A DNA stretch of 64,000 bases. Source: Talpa occidentalis (taxonomy: Eukaryota; Chordata; Mammalia; Eulipotyphla; Talpidae). The notes below the pieces were generated by a model. The model was not told the DNA's origin, did not search any database, and saw only the letters and a list, made by a program, of their open reading frames with translations. Shown here piece after piece: positions 25,417-36,815 of this stretch (positions are counted from its first letter, which is position 1; each line of letters starts with the position of its first letter). The position numbers and the translations under genes are program-made. The stretch covers positions 79,642,399 to 79,706,398 of the forward strand of contig NW_023604861.1 of NCBI RefSeq assembly GCF_014898055.3. The letters are read 5' to 3'.

Positions 25417-25773
25417 TGGAGCTAGAAGGGATCATGCTCAGCGAAATAAGCCAGAAAGAAAAAGAAAAATACCGGATGGTCTCACTCATAGCAGGAATTT
25501 AGAAAACCTAAATAAGAGACCAGGAAAAAGACTAATCAATACAAAGTAAAAATCAAAATCAACAAGCAACGATAAATCAGAGACACACTACGGGGGGCAG
25601 GGGGGGGCGGAGGAGGAGAGGACCAGGAAAAGAAGGACTAGAGTCAAAATAAGGGGGGAGGTGCAATTGTATGGGGAATATAACCAAAATGAAAATGTAT
25701 ATATTGTGCAAAGATGAAAAAAGATGTAAGAATTATATAAAATAAAATATTTAAATAATTAAAAAAAAAAAAA
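25417..25773 (+). mobile_element. 5'-truncated LINE-1 3' UTR with poly(A)
   Basis: Starts at GATGGAGCTAGAAGGGATCA. The words TGCTCAGCGAAATAAGCCAG, AATACCGGATGGTCTCACTC and GCAGGAATTTAGAAAACC are the typical LINE-1 3' end (gctaagtgaaataagtcag...aataccatatgatttcactc). An internal G-rich tract (25,591-25,617) is also usual for LINE-1 3' UTRs. It ends in A13. A different, non-LINE sequence follows directly (see 25,774-25,931). Confidence 0.85.
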
Positions 25774-25931
25774 CAGAGACATGAGGAGCAGGAGCGTCGG
25801 GAGATGGTGTGAGGCCGAGCTGCCATCATCTGAGCCACTCGATCAAGTCACGTCTAACCAATATACTCTTGTGTTCTCAAATTCATTGTTTAATAAATTA
25901 TCTTGTTTTTCTTTGAAAAAATAAAAATAAA
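25774..25931 (+). pseudogene. mRNA 3' end retrocopy fused behind LINE-1 poly(A)
   Basis: Directly after the LINE-1 A-run comes a 12-codon open tail rich in charged residues (QRHEEQERREMV, then TGA at 25,810-25,812). About 100 bases of 3'-UTR-like sequence follow, then AATAAA at 25,892-25,897 and an A-rich tail starting 17 bases downstream (25,915). This is the layout of a polyadenylated mRNA end. I do not recognise the parent gene. It could be a LINE-1 3' transduction or a template-switch chimera; I see no clear target-site duplication around the composite. Whether the 12 codons were ever coding is inference. Confidence 0.55.
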
Positions 25932-25934
25932 TTA

Positions 25935-27080
25935 GGATAATTAACAATCAAATACAATCATAACATAGGTTCCAGAGTGAATATTTCAGACACTGCAGTG
26001 GACACGAATCTGTAAGTCACCAGGCAAAGCCTCTTAGTGCATTTTCTCCCCCAGAAAACATGTCTTACCTAGTCCTGTCTAGAATTCTTCTGCTTCCTTT
26101 CCCTTCATGATCTCTCTTAGCTAAAACTCTGATTGTATTGGGTGATGACTTAATCTTTGTTATTAAAACAGCTTCTCATGACTAATAAAATAAGTATGGA
26201 CAATAGCACTTCAAACTTGAAGAAAATGCTGTAGAACTGGCCCTATAATACAGCTTCCAAGAAAACCTCAAATGCCTCAAAGCATTTTCAAAACTCAGCA
26301 AACAGATTAAGGCTTTAGAAATTTTAATATACACACATCAGCCATCCCAAATCCTAACTTAATCTGCTCCCATGTCCAGAAGTCTGGTGTTTGGGTTGCC
26401 ATAAAATCACCTAACCTTATGCTCAAGAATACATACATTAGATATTAATAATTAGCCACTGGACTATTTTTATTTTCTGCATGTGGATTTGATCATTCCC
26501 AAACAAACCTAAGAAACCTGAAATACTCATGACATTTCACAAAAATTATATTCTGAACATGACTCTATTTCAGCCCACAATTTGTGTTAAGTTGTTTGAG
26601 ACAGAATTGCATAGCTTAAAATGATTGATTCAAGACTAATTCAACAACTCTAATTTCTTGCAATGCTAGTTACATATGGTTGCATTAATATTCCCTTTTC
26701 AGAAATCCAGCTGAGAATCATTATTTAATGAAAGGCTTACAAATTGCATCCTATTTAATGGCTTTCATTGCAGATTCCTTTGTAGAAATGCAGAAAACAT
26801 ATAAGTGACCATGTAAATACTATGCTGCATTTCCAATGTTGGGGAATTTTATTTATGTGTACATGATTATATATGTATGTGTATGCATAAAATATATAGG
26901 CATATATTATAGATACAGCTATATGTGTGTATATATTATAAATTATGGTACATAACAAATATAATATTAATATAATGTATATATCTACACATCAAGATAT
27001 TCTCATCTGTAATTTCTACATCCACAACTCCAATGAATACATGATATATTAAAATTTGATTTTTCATACCAAACTGACTT
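25935..27080. other. AT-rich unique sequence
   Basis: No gene seen. 26,850-26,990 is a (TATG/TATA)-rich low-complexity patch. Confidence 0.5.
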
Positions 27081-27084
27081 ACAC

Positions 27085-27262
27085 CTTTTATTAAATGTAT
27101 GCCTTAAGCAATTTTACTCCTTAATATTTAGTTTTCTCATCCTTAAAAATAACAATAATATCTACTCTCAAGAGTAGTACTACAAAGATGAAAAAAGTCA
27201 AGCAAAGTAATTGAAATAACATCTCAGAAAAATCAAGTGCTCAATAAGCATTAGTTTGATTT
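27085..27262 (+). mobile_element. MIR SINE remnant
   Basis: CTTAAGCAATTTTACTCCTT...AGTTTTCTCATCCTTAAAAATAACAATAATATCTACTCTC...GTGCTCAATAAGCATTAG follows the MIR 3' half (ttacttaacctct ... cctcagtttcctcatctgtaaaatggggataataatagtacctac ... gctcaataaatg). An A16 run follows at 27,271-27,286. Confidence 0.75.
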
Positions 27263-28174
27263 CCAATGTCAAAAAAAAAAAAAAAAGAAGATCATAGCCT
27301 GTTATGGGATAAACTGCAGGGTTTATGGATTGTTTTAGTTACTGAAGAATTGAACCTATATAGTGAGATCCAAAAATCGTGGAAGTCCAAAGACAGACTG
27401 CAAAGGGGAAAAAGTTTGTGGAGGATTTCATATTTAAGCAATAATAAGTTGGAGTTTTTCTTTGAGGCTAAGTCACCTGACTTATAGATACATATGTATA
27501 CCATATATATTGTAATATATACTATATTATAATTTTTATAATTATTATTCACTACTTTGTTAACTAAATATGACTAATTTTGTTAGTCTTAGTTAACTAG
27601 CAAGCTTTCAGATAGAGCACTGTAATTTGAATAACTCCAGATTTGTTGCACTTAAAGATTAACAGAATAAAAAATATAAAGGAATTACTCAGAGCCATAC
27701 TCAACTGAGTCTATCCTCCTGGCTGTATTCTCATTAGAAAGAGACAAAATAAGTTTTGCTCAAGCGGAATTATGATCTTAACTACTTGGGTGTAAATATT
27801 TTTCAAGGCAGCCAAAGAAATGGATACTTGACAACTAAGCCAATAAATCCCTCTGGACAGGATATCAGGGGGCAAAATCCCCATGCACTCAGTCAAGAAT
27901 GTAATCACCTATTTCTCCATAAGATTTCCAAATGGAGCTACAGCCAGAGTAAGACACCTGACTACTTTGTTAATTATTTTGTCTGGGGAACTCTTTTTCA
28001 ATTAATTTCTTTTCTTATATCATTGTAGTGCCCATAGTTCTCCCACCACCATATCCTTCTGATTTGATTAAAGCAGTCTTGTTCAAGGAAGAGGAGAATT
28101 AAATAAATATTCATTGAATTACTTCTTTTTTGTTTTGCTTAAATATTCTTAAAGTAGTTATTTTTAAAATAATT

Positions 28175-28459
28175 TTTTTTTTTTTAAAGATTTGTTTTAT
28201 TTATTTATTTATGCAAGCACTGGGTACAGTCAGAAGCGCGGGAGGGTGAGAGAATTCACCAGAGCCAGAGCGGGGAGCAGAGCAGGCAGAGGGACCGAAG
28301 TACACTGCTGAGGGGAGCAGCGGGCGGCAGGAGAGGTCTGCGCGCCATGTGGGACCCTCCTCCAGTGGCCGGGGAGCAGCCGGGGATCGAACCGGTGCTG
28401 CAGAGGCCGCGGGCAGCTTCGCAACCCAGCGCTCAACCGCTGAGCCACAGGGGAGGCCC
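28175..28459 (-). mobile_element. tRNA-derived SINE, younger type, with target-site duplication
   Basis: Minus-strand full-length copy. TATTTTTAAAATAAT lies at the left (28,169-28,183) and again at the right (28,460-28,474). B box complement GGGGATCGAACC at 28,381-28,392. The 87-codon frame at 28230-28493 is SINE-derived. Confidence 0.95.
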
Positions 28460-28474
28460 TATTTTTAAAATAAT

Positions 28475-30305
28475 TTAATAGCACTAATAACAATCATAAT
28501 CTTATCTCTTTCATGGAATAGAATGCTTCCCTGTATGTTATATTTATTAATCCCCTTTGAGCTACATATTGCTACGATAATTTTAAACATGGAGAAAGTG
28601 AGGCTGAGTGGTCATATGACAAATCCAGGTATTCACAATTCAGAAGTAGCAGCTTCCCAGATGGCCCTACCAGGAAATCTCCTCTCTGTAGATCTGCCTG
28701 GGTATTGCAAGCAAGGAATTTTCATAAATTAGGTATGTTTTAAATCACAAGTAAGTCAACGGTAAGTTTTCTTTCTTTAAAAGCAAAAAAAGAGTGGTTT
28801 ACAATAATTTTAATTAGACATCAGACTGATGCCCCCATTGCTCAGTGGGCTTGAGAGGAGCTAAATTCAGAGGAAGCCTGGAGCAGTTGAAAGAAGCCAC
28901 AGACACTCTATTTAAATCAGGACTTCAGTATCCATCTCTGCTGTCAGAAATTTGATGAATATTCACATTTTCCATGTGCTTTATCAATAGCCACCTCAAT
29001 ATTTCTAAACTATTTATCACTATAGTGCCTAGGTAATTAGACAGAGGTGCTCAGGCACTGTATTATTTGAACATCATTTCCATGGAGCAAAGTCAGCTTG
29101 TAACATTTGTCATTATTTCAGTGGGTTTCTTACCACTCACATAACTAACAGGAAAAATCACAATTTCCTCTAAATTCATTTGTAGTTATTTTCACGAGTA
29201 ATTTTTGGCCATGGTCATCATATAGAACACCGGTTAAGTGTCAACTAACTCCTTGGAGATTATTTCAGCATAATTGATGGTCCTAGTTAATTTCCCAGGA
29301 GCTATTCTGAGGACTCTTCTTTTTTCCAAGTACTTTATGAATGTTGGAAATTACTTCTAAATACACTGATTCTGCTGGCTCTCTTTTTCTAAGAAACCAA
29401 CTGACATTGCATTATCTTTTATTCTACTATCTCTGATGTACATCAAGAGGAAAAGACTCTTAGGTGATCTTAAAACATTGTTACTAGATTTTGGGATCTT
29501 GCTTTTTTTTAAAGCTACTGGATAAAGAAAGACATGAAAATATTGGAATATTTAATGTGGGGTAAGCGGTTTGAAAATTACAAATCTGTACAAATAAAAT
29601 TATTGTCAACCATTCTCATTCATTTACATATTGTCTAAGGCCTCTTCCCCTCTATAATGGAAGAGCCCAGGAATTGTGACAATGAACATATGGGTAAGCT
29701 GAGCTTAAATATTTACTAACTGGCCCTTTAAGAAAAAGTTTACAGACTCATTATCTAAGGGGAACTTTGACTCTTGGCAATATTTTTTAAATATTCAAAA
29801 TAAAAAATTTTGTCCTAGCTGTTCTTCCTTGAGCCAGGGATCCAATATTTCCTGTCATCTCAGGACTCATTATTGATGATCACAGTGATATCCACGAAGT
29901 GCTGAAAAACCTTGAAATAACTTCTGAATCAGCAGATTAAATTTCACTCACTGTGGGTCTCAGTCATTTAGATTCATAGTCTAAAAATTGTTAGGAAGCT
30001 TCAACATCATCTTTCACAAAAGGCAGTAACTCCTGCTATCTGCTTAACATGTGGTCCTCCCATCTGTAATTACAGACCCACTGAAAGGGGCATCCAACTT
30101 GTCATGACAACCATTCTATTTTATGGCAGCTTGTTTTTTCCCCACTCCACCCCCACCCTGAGTTAATGTCTACTTCCTTGCCACTCCACTCACTTGTCCT
30201 ATATTTTAACTGTTATTAAATTATAAATGATATATCAGCAACTTTCCATTAACCAGAATACTAACAAAATGGAGCATTCCATCTTTCACTCTGCTTTATC
30301 ATAAT
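28475..30305. other. unique sequence, no gene seen
   Basis: A faint MIR/L2-class block may lie at 28,545-28,650 (GGAGAAAGTGAGGCTGAGTGG). The rest is ordinary AT-rich DNA. Confidence 0.45.
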
Positions 30306-30309
30306 AGAT

Positions 30310-30490
30310 AAAGTAGGTCTTGAGTAACAAGACTTTGGTTTGGATTCAGATAAACCGGTGTTCAACTTCAGGTCTCATCACTTGAAGATAGGTGGTACAC
30401 AGGCAAATTGCTTCAAATTCTCTGAGCATCAATTTCATCATTTGCTAAACAGGCAAACTATTAAACTTTCAAAGAGAGTAGCTAGAGGGT
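30310..30490 (+). mobile_element. MIR SINE remnant
   Basis: TTTGGTTTGGATTCAGATAAAC...GGCAAATTGCTTCAAATTCTCTGAGCATCAATTTCATCATTTGCTAAACAGG follows MIR (tgggcaagttacttaacctctctgtgcctcagtttcctcatctgtaaaatgg). Confidence 0.75.
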
Positions 30491-31588
30491 TGCCTTACAC
30501 CAAAAATGTAAATGATAGAAAGTAGCCAGCATTTTAAATGTGCTATGGCAAAATGCACCAGTGCCAGAGCATTCTGAACCCCAAAACAGAAGCCAAAATG
30601 GCACTAGGGCATCTTGGGAAGTATTTAAGACTTTATTTAAATAGAATATCATTACCCCATCAATGTCCTAAATTTTCCAGGGCAAGAATTAATCTATCCA
30701 GCTCTCTAAATGCCACTAGGTAGAAATAGGGACTTACTACTTGTTGCTTTTTCTTTTCTTTTCTTTTAATCTCATGAAGAGCCCCAAGGAGTAAGCTATG
30801 TAAACAGTAGAAATTGTCAATGTGTACAGAGATAATTCAAGAATACTCACCTTTTCAATTCAGAAAAATAAATTATGCAAATGAGGGAAATTTCTTACCA
30901 ACAAGAGAGTCTATCTCTTACTTGGAATTACTGTGTCTTGTGAGATCCAACCATCTTTGTAGTGTCAGATTTTAATAGGGCAATTGTCTCTTATTCTTGG
31001 CTCTTCTGGCTAAGGCAACATATTGAATCTCTTGAGAGAAACTCATCCTGTATCTGCTCGATTGAAAACATGAGGGTATACATTCCGAGCTACAGATGCT
31101 CAGGTCTGAGTTTCCAAGGAAACAAGGCACTGCTCATCTACCTGCAAAAATGAACTGACGAATCACTTTCAGCCTGTTACAAACCTTGATTCCGAATCAA
31201 ATTCTAGTGTAGAAGCTTCAAAAATGTCAATGTCTTGTCATTTCTGCCTAGCAAACCCCGGATGCTGTGAAGGCTGGCAGTTGTGCAGTTGTTAGCTGAG
31301 TTATCTCACTATTGTTTTTATCTCTACACTGGTAGAGAAATACTACCAGGGATAGCTCCACACTGCACCTACCAGTGCACAGTCTTCAATCACTAATAGT
31401 AAAGCCAGACAAGGCTCATGTGTATTTAGGATGTTCCTGGGCCAGCCAGATGAGAGAGAGCATTGTGATCTTCCCAACTCTAGCAGGGGCAGCCAGCTCT
31501 GACGTCACATGATGAACTAAGCAAAGAGCAACAGGACTCCCTACCTCAAACTTTCATTGCATTCAATTCCTGGTGATTGAAGGGATTT
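30491..31588. other. unique sequence, no gene seen
   Basis: Three short plus-strand frames (30,340-31,153) show no domains. A (TTTTC)n-like patch lies at 30,750-30,767. Confidence 0.45.
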
Positions 31589-31589
31589 C

Positions 31590-31985
31590 TAAATTTCATT
31601 TTTTAAATTTTTATTTAATTTTAAAATTTATTTACATGTATTTTACATCTTTTGTCATTTTTTTACAATGTTTGTTTTCTTTACTCAGGTGTAGTCCCCA
31701 TAGAATTTCTAGCACCAGTTTACCCATACACCATCACCATAGTCACTTGTGCTCTTTCCTCCCTCATTTTGATTCCTGTCCGTCCCTCGCTCCTGCAGAA
31801 TGTCTCTGATTTATAGTTGTCTGTTTATTTTTGTTCTGTTTTGTTCTGTTTATTATTATCATTTTCCCCCTAATGCCTTATTTGCCCCCCCTATATTCCT
31901 CCTATAAGTGAAACCATCTGATATTTTTCGTTTTCTTTCTGACTTATTTCACTGAGCACAATCCCTTCTCAATTCTGAAATTATT
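31590..31985 (-). mobile_element. LINE-1 3' UTR, antisense
   Basis: T-rich left end, then ACAATGTTTGTTTTCTTTACTCAGGTGTAGTCCCCATAGAATTTCTAGCACC and further on TGAAACCATCTGATATTTTTCG, ACTTATTTCACTGAGCACAA. The end words are the complement of 'ttgtgctcagtgaaataagtcagaaag', the LINE-1 3' UTR. A sister copy of the first half lies at 51.7 kb, so both derive from the same LINE-1 subfamily. Confidence 0.82.
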
Positions 31986-32034
31986 GAGCATGAAAGTTCC
32001 AATCATTCTTGTAGAATTTACTGATAGAAGCACT

Positions 32035-32170
32035 CTGCATATGTTACTTAGTTTAATAATCAAAATAAACCTTGAGATAGATTCCAGTGTTACTTTCATC
32101 CTCTAAAACTGAGACACAGAGAGGTTAGGTTATTTCCCCTATGGCATTTTGTGGAGGCCACAAACAACAA
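32035..32170 (+). mobile_element. ancient MIR/L2-class repeat
   Basis: CTCTGCATATGTTACTTAGTTTAATAATC...CATCCTCTAAAACTGAGACACAGAGAGGTTAGGTTATTTCCCC corresponds to the block 'ctttacatgtattatctcatttaatcc...gatgaggaaactgaggcacagagaggttaagt'. Confidence 0.6.
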
Positions 32171-32350
32171 ACAAGTAACACACTAGCCATAAAGACTGTA
32201 ACATTATAGCAACAAAGGAAATCAACATTGGTTTAAAAAAATTAAATTGGAAAAGACCAAGTCATATTCAAGATATAGAAAGGAGACTAGATAAAGCAAA
32301 AGTAAAGAAAGGTCAGATCATTCTGGACCACAGAGAACAGATTGGATTTT

Positions 32351-32519
32351 CTTTTCCTTCCTTCCTTCCTTCCTTCCTTCCTTCCTTCCTTCCTTCCTTC
32401 CTTCCTTCCTTCTTCCTTCCTTCCTTCCTTCCTTCCTTCCCTCCCTCCTCCCTCCCTCCCTCCCTCCCTCCCTCCCTCCCTCCTTCCTTCCTTCCTTCCT
32501 TCCTTCCTTCCTTCCTTCT
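32351..32519. repeat. (TTCC)n/(CCCT)n microsatellite grown from a SINE A-tail
   Basis: About 170 bases of TTCC units with an internal CCCT-rich block (about 32,440-32,480). It sits between the left target-site duplication and the minus-strand SINE tail. It therefore belongs to the insertion: on the SINE strand it is an expanded (GGAA)n tail. The 60-codon frame across it is an artefact of the repeat. Confidence 0.92.
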
Positions 32520-32782
32520 TTTGAAGATTTATTTATTTATACAAGAACCGGGGTACAGGCCAGATGTGTGGGAGGGTGAGAGGATTCACCAGAGACAAAG
32601 CAGGGAACAGAACAGGCACACTGAAGAAATTACACTGCTGAGGGGAGCAGCGGGCGTGACAGAAGAGGTCTGCCGCACCATGTGGGATGCTCGCTGGCCA
32701 GCCAGGATCGAACCGGCGCTGCAGAGGCTGCGGACAGCTTCACAGTGCTGTGGTCAACTGCCTGTGCCACCCGGGGAGGCCC
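32520..32782 (-). mobile_element. tRNA-derived SINE carrying an expanded tail
   Basis: Minus-strand copy from AAGATTTATTTATTTATACAAG to CCACCCGGGGAGGCCC. CAGATTGGATTTTC (about 32,338-32,351) and CAGATTTTATTTTAGG (32,783 on) form a diverged target-site duplication that encloses both SINE and microsatellite. Confidence 0.9.
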
Positions 32783-32797
32783 AGATTTTATTTTAGG

Positions 32798-34260
32798 TGA
32801 GATAATAGAAATCATTGAAAAATTTTAATCATATCTTTTGCTCCTTTTGCAAAGAAACTACATAGGTAGGTATGAAATACACTTCCTGTATCATAAGTAG
32901 AAAAATGCATCTAACTCCCAACCCCAATTATATTTTTTCTAGAATAACTTTAGTTACATATATTGAAAATACTTTAATGTTCTAAAAGACTAAAGTTAGT
33001 TTTTCCATTATTTATTTACCTGTTAATTTTCAGTTAAGGAAAAACACAGTAATTTTCGGTTAAGGAAAAACACACTGACATGCAAGAGAGTAACTGTACA
33101 AAGGTGGGAAAAAATGAAAAAGGACCTGTGAACAGACACAGTTTGCAAACATCCATGACTAGACTAACCGTGATCTCCCAGCCTGCCATCTCACTGGCAA
33201 TCCTCCAAGGAAACTGACCCATCTCTATGGACCACACTAGTGCTCAGAAACTTGGTTTGTTAGATATCAGAAGGTCATCTCTGTCTTAATACCTTGTTTA
33301 ATGTAGTCCCTACAGTAATTAGGGAGGGAGGGAAGGAAAAAAGCAAGAAGGAAGAGAAAGAGAAGGAGAAAGAGAGGTAAGAAGGAAGGTAAGAAGGGAA
33401 TGGGACTCTTGGTTAGCAACTGTAGGTTTTGTATTTCTTGACTGTTTCTTTATTCTCAGCACTTCCTAACTCATCTTCCTAGGATAAAAAAAATCCAGCA
33501 TGACACTTTCAAAAGATTAATATTTTCATTTCAACATTTCTGAAAGTATTTCAATGAAATTGCTTTCAAATGGTTTATTTTATATTAGATCATTGAGAGA
33601 TAGATTAATGTCATAAACGTAGGTACTAGCAAGCAATATTTTTGTCTCCAATGTGCACATACTGTATATTTCATAACCTCTGATAACTTAAAGTCACTAA
33701 TTTAAGTCAAATTAGGGAAAGGGCAGTATAATAATTGCTATATTTCCATTCCTTCTTGATAACAAATGAGGTTTCTTTTTCTCCTCTACCAGTATATAAT
33801 AGTGTGCTTTTTCTTTGGCAAAGATATAATAGCACTGCTCTACATGAACAAAAATATTTTTACTGGCTCTGTTATTACTGAGAAGTGCATTGGAAAAATG
33901 TAAAAATATTTCACCTTTATGTTGAAGAAAATAAACACACTGGATTAAATGAAATTTTCACAGCTCTTGACACGTGCCATATGTAACACTTGGTAAACGT
34001 CAAAGAGGCTTTGGCTTCTTCTGAGGATCACAGACTGGAACTGAAGGGAAGTGTGGGGATTTACTGATCTACTACTACAACCCACCTCAGCACACTATGC
34101 AAATGAGACCTAAAAATAATAGAAAATGCAAAGTTTCCATAAAGAATTTAAGAACCAGAACTGGATCCCTTGTTATCCAAGATCCAGTCCACTGTTAAAC
34201 CCATGACAAAAAATGTTCCCTCCCTGATACTTCAGTGCACACTATTCGAAGTCAACATAA
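32798..34260. other. unique sequence with a small tandem duplication
   Basis: At 33,030-33,073 the unit (C)GGTTAAGGAAAAACACA(CGTAATTTT) is present twice. 33,320-33,400 is a purine tract (GGGA/GGAA/AGAA). No gene seen. Confidence 0.5.
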
Positions 34261-34264
34261 GGCA

Positions 34265-34475
34265 TGAGACACTTGGGCTCTGCAGCAAGCTGACTAGACT
34301 TTAAGTCCTAACTTGGACCCTGGCTACCTCCATGAGTCTGAGCAGTATATATGTAACCTATGCAAGCCTGAGTTATTTTCTGTAAAAAAGAGATTTAATA
34401 GTGCCAACCCCAAACATTTGTTCAGGTATCAAAAAAAAAATAGTTGAAGTATTGTGAATGCTAAGTCCATTACCA
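34265..34475 (+). mobile_element. MIR SINE remnant
   Basis: CACTTGGGCTCTGCAGCAAG...TATGTAACCTATGCAAGCCTGAGTTATTTTCTGTAAAAAAGAGATTTAATAGTGCCAACCCC follows MIR ('ttaacctctctgtgcctcagtttcctcatctgtaaaatggggataatagtacctacc'). It contains an A10 run. Confidence 0.7.
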
Positions 34476-34569
34476 CTCTTTTATCCACATTATTATTTAT
34501 TATTATTCAAACATATGACTCATTTTGCTGATAACTTTTTTCATGTTCAAAAGTATTCATCTTCAGTAT

Positions 34570-34690
34570 CTATCTTTATTTTTGTTATTGTTTTTATTAA
34601 TGTAATAGTGCACTGTGACAGTATATAAGTTTCAGGTGTCCGTTGTTGAAAATCAACATGTATATGCATTACATTAAGTTCACTGCTAAA
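34570..34690 (-). mobile_element. LINE-1 3' end fragment, antisense
   Basis: GCACTGTGACAGTATATAAGTTTCAGGTGTCCG resembles the LINE-1 tail 'ttgatttacaatattatataagtttcaggtgtacaac'. Confidence 0.6.
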
Positions 34691-35350
34691 AGTCCAAATC
34701 TTTTGAATGTACTTGTTTGCTAAAATGAGATTTCAGAGTTCTTATACACACACATACAACTCTGCTCAGAAAGTTTCAAAGCTAATTGTCTGATTCTAAT
34801 GATCCACATGTTAAGTATGCTTCTGGATACTTTTGCAAATTCAAAAAGATGTTATCCAGACAATACATTTAAAGGAGTAACAAGAATTAACCCTGGCTTT
34901 AAGAGACCTTAGAGACTAGGGAGAGAGAAAACCATAAGTAGAAATGAAGCTTATAGAAGACAGAATCTGGTGTATATGCTATATAAGCAGTGACTGAAGG
35001 GTTTTTGGGAACAGAGCATAAGAAGGAATTCAGATTAAAGAAAGCAAGAAATGTTTGACAAAAGAGACAGCATTTGATATCAACTATGGCAGAATGTAAA
35101 ATTTTGAGGAAGTGATGTGGGTAAAAACCCAAACTTCAGGTCTGTGGTGTTCCAGGCATCTTCAAACTGTGTCCCAGGAGTATAAGATCCCATGTTTCTC
35201 AGAAATGCAGAGAATATTAGAAAAAGCTAAAGAGTACCATGTGACCAAATCACAGCATGAAGGGAGGTGGAAAAAACTGAAAGTGAATAAAAGATAGGGC
35301 TGGGAAGGTGAGTTTGAGCCAGAAGAACATTTTCATGGCACAGGTACATT
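34691..35350. other. unique sequence, no gene seen
   Basis: Short frames on both strands (34,899-35,297) without recognisable domains. Confidence 0.45.
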
Positions 35351-35354
35351 CTTC

Positions 35355-35530
35355 AGTCAAGCCACTTGAATCCTAATTCTGTCTCTTGGGAACCAGGTAA
35401 ATTTGGCTAATTGTTAAATCTCCCTTTGTTTTAGTTTTATCATTTGTAATATGGGAATGATAGAAGTGCCTGCCTCATATGGTGGTCATGAAAATACAAT
35501 GAGTTACTACCTGTAAAGCATTTGCACCTG
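35355..35530 (+). mobile_element. MIR SINE
   Basis: CACTTGAATCCTAATTCTGTCTC...TGTTTTAGTTTTATCATTTGTAATATGGGAATGATAGAAGTGCCTGCCTCATATGGTGGTCATG follows MIR through 'cctcagtttcctcatctgtaaaatggggataatagtacctacctcatagggttgttgtgagg'. Confidence 0.85.
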
Positions 35531-35562
35531 TGTCCAAGAGGTTAGTTTCGGTAATTGTTAGC

Positions 35563-35606
35563 AATCATCATCATCGTCGTCATCATTATCATCATCACCA
35601 CCATCT
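35563..35606. repeat. imperfect (ATC)n triplet repeat
   Basis: ATCATCATCATCGTCGTCATCATTATC and following CATCATCACCACCATC units. Confidence 0.9.
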
Positions 35607-36145
35607 CAACATGACTATTGAAGATATTTAGATACAACATTGGAGACTGAAGATGTACAGAGAAACAGTCTTCTAAAGATGCACCCTGGTCAAAGCACAA
35701 CTCTCTGAAGATGACTTTGGTAGAGTGCATACACTGAGTGATTTGACATCAGTGCCTATGACTTAATCACTAAAAATACGGGAAATCTAGATTACAAAAA
35801 AGGATTAATTTCCCCAGTAACTGAAGACTTATGTTATAGCCTAGTACAATTTTTTTTGCACTTTTTAGTTTTTAATTATGCAAGCAGTACATAAATGTAC
35901 TTAGGTTATAAAAATACAACTGGTACAGAAATAGAGGAAAAACTTAAAATTCCTCATCCCCCTGTAGCTCTCAGCAATCAAGCTCACCCCCTATTCATTT
36001 ATTACTAAGGATTTAGAATTTTATGTGTACCAAGCTTGTTTCTACACATTTACAGTTACAAGAACATATATACTGTAAGTTTTTAAAAACTGTACTTATT
36101 TAAATTTTCCTTTTACTTAATAATATGTAAATATTATTTACATAT

Positions 36146-36385
36146 AGCTCCCTGGTGGCATAGGGGTTAAAGTCTGAGCACGATCAAGCTATCGCAAGCC
36201 ACTGCAGCATGAAGTGGATATCTGTCCAAGGAGCTAACCCACATGACACACCAGACCTCTCTTGTCTCGCCCACTGCTCCCCTCAAGATCCGCCTGTTCT
36301 GCTCCCCACTGGCTCTGGTGAATCCTCTCACACCCCCATGCCTCTGGCCTACACCCCAGTTCTTGTAAGTATAAATAAATCTTTA
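36146..36385 (+). mobile_element. tRNA-derived SINE, old and decayed
   Basis: AGCTCCCTGGTGGCATAGGGGTTAAAG head, then body words CAGACCTCTCTTG, GCCCACTGCTCCCCTCA and TCTGGCCTACACCCCAGTTCTTGTAAG, ending in TAAATAAATC(A)n. Lacks part of the middle. A flanking TAATATGT repeat (36,120-36,128 and about 36,396-36,403) may be its target-site duplication. Confidence 0.85.
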
Positions 36386-36654
36386 AATAATAATAATAAT
36401 ATGTTTAAAAATCTTTACATGTAGTATATAGATCAATCTTATCCCTTTTAACTGCTGTATAATATTGCAAATATTATCCCATAACTTACATTATTAATTG
36501 TTCTATTAATGAACATTTAGGTTATTTCCCATTTTTCATTTTTATAAGCAATGCTACAGTGGACTGTTCTACATATATTTTATGTGCATTCATACTCACA
36601 CACCTCTTCAGGACAGATATTCATAAGGGAATTGCTGATTCAAATAACATTTTC

Positions 36655-36815
36655 TTTCTTTTTTTATTCTCAATGCGGTAACATTGGTTTACAATACTGC
36701 ATATCTTTTTAAGAGTACAGTTTCACACCTCTTACTGTATACCACACCACACCCATAACCAAATTTCTAATAACCTTCTACCACCATCCAGTCCATTTGA
36801 AATTTTTGTGATCCC
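36655..36815 (-). mobile_element. LINE-1 3' tail, antisense, nested
   Basis: GCGGTAACATTGGTTTACAATACTGCATATC...GTACAGTTTCACACCTC...TACCACACCACACCCATAACC is the same type of tail as at 8,245 and 59,485. It sits inside the older LINE-1 block. Confidence 0.7.

Noticed and set aside
32342..32524. Phe/Leu/Pro/Ser repeat protein
   Set aside because: Translation of the (TTCC)n microsatellite.
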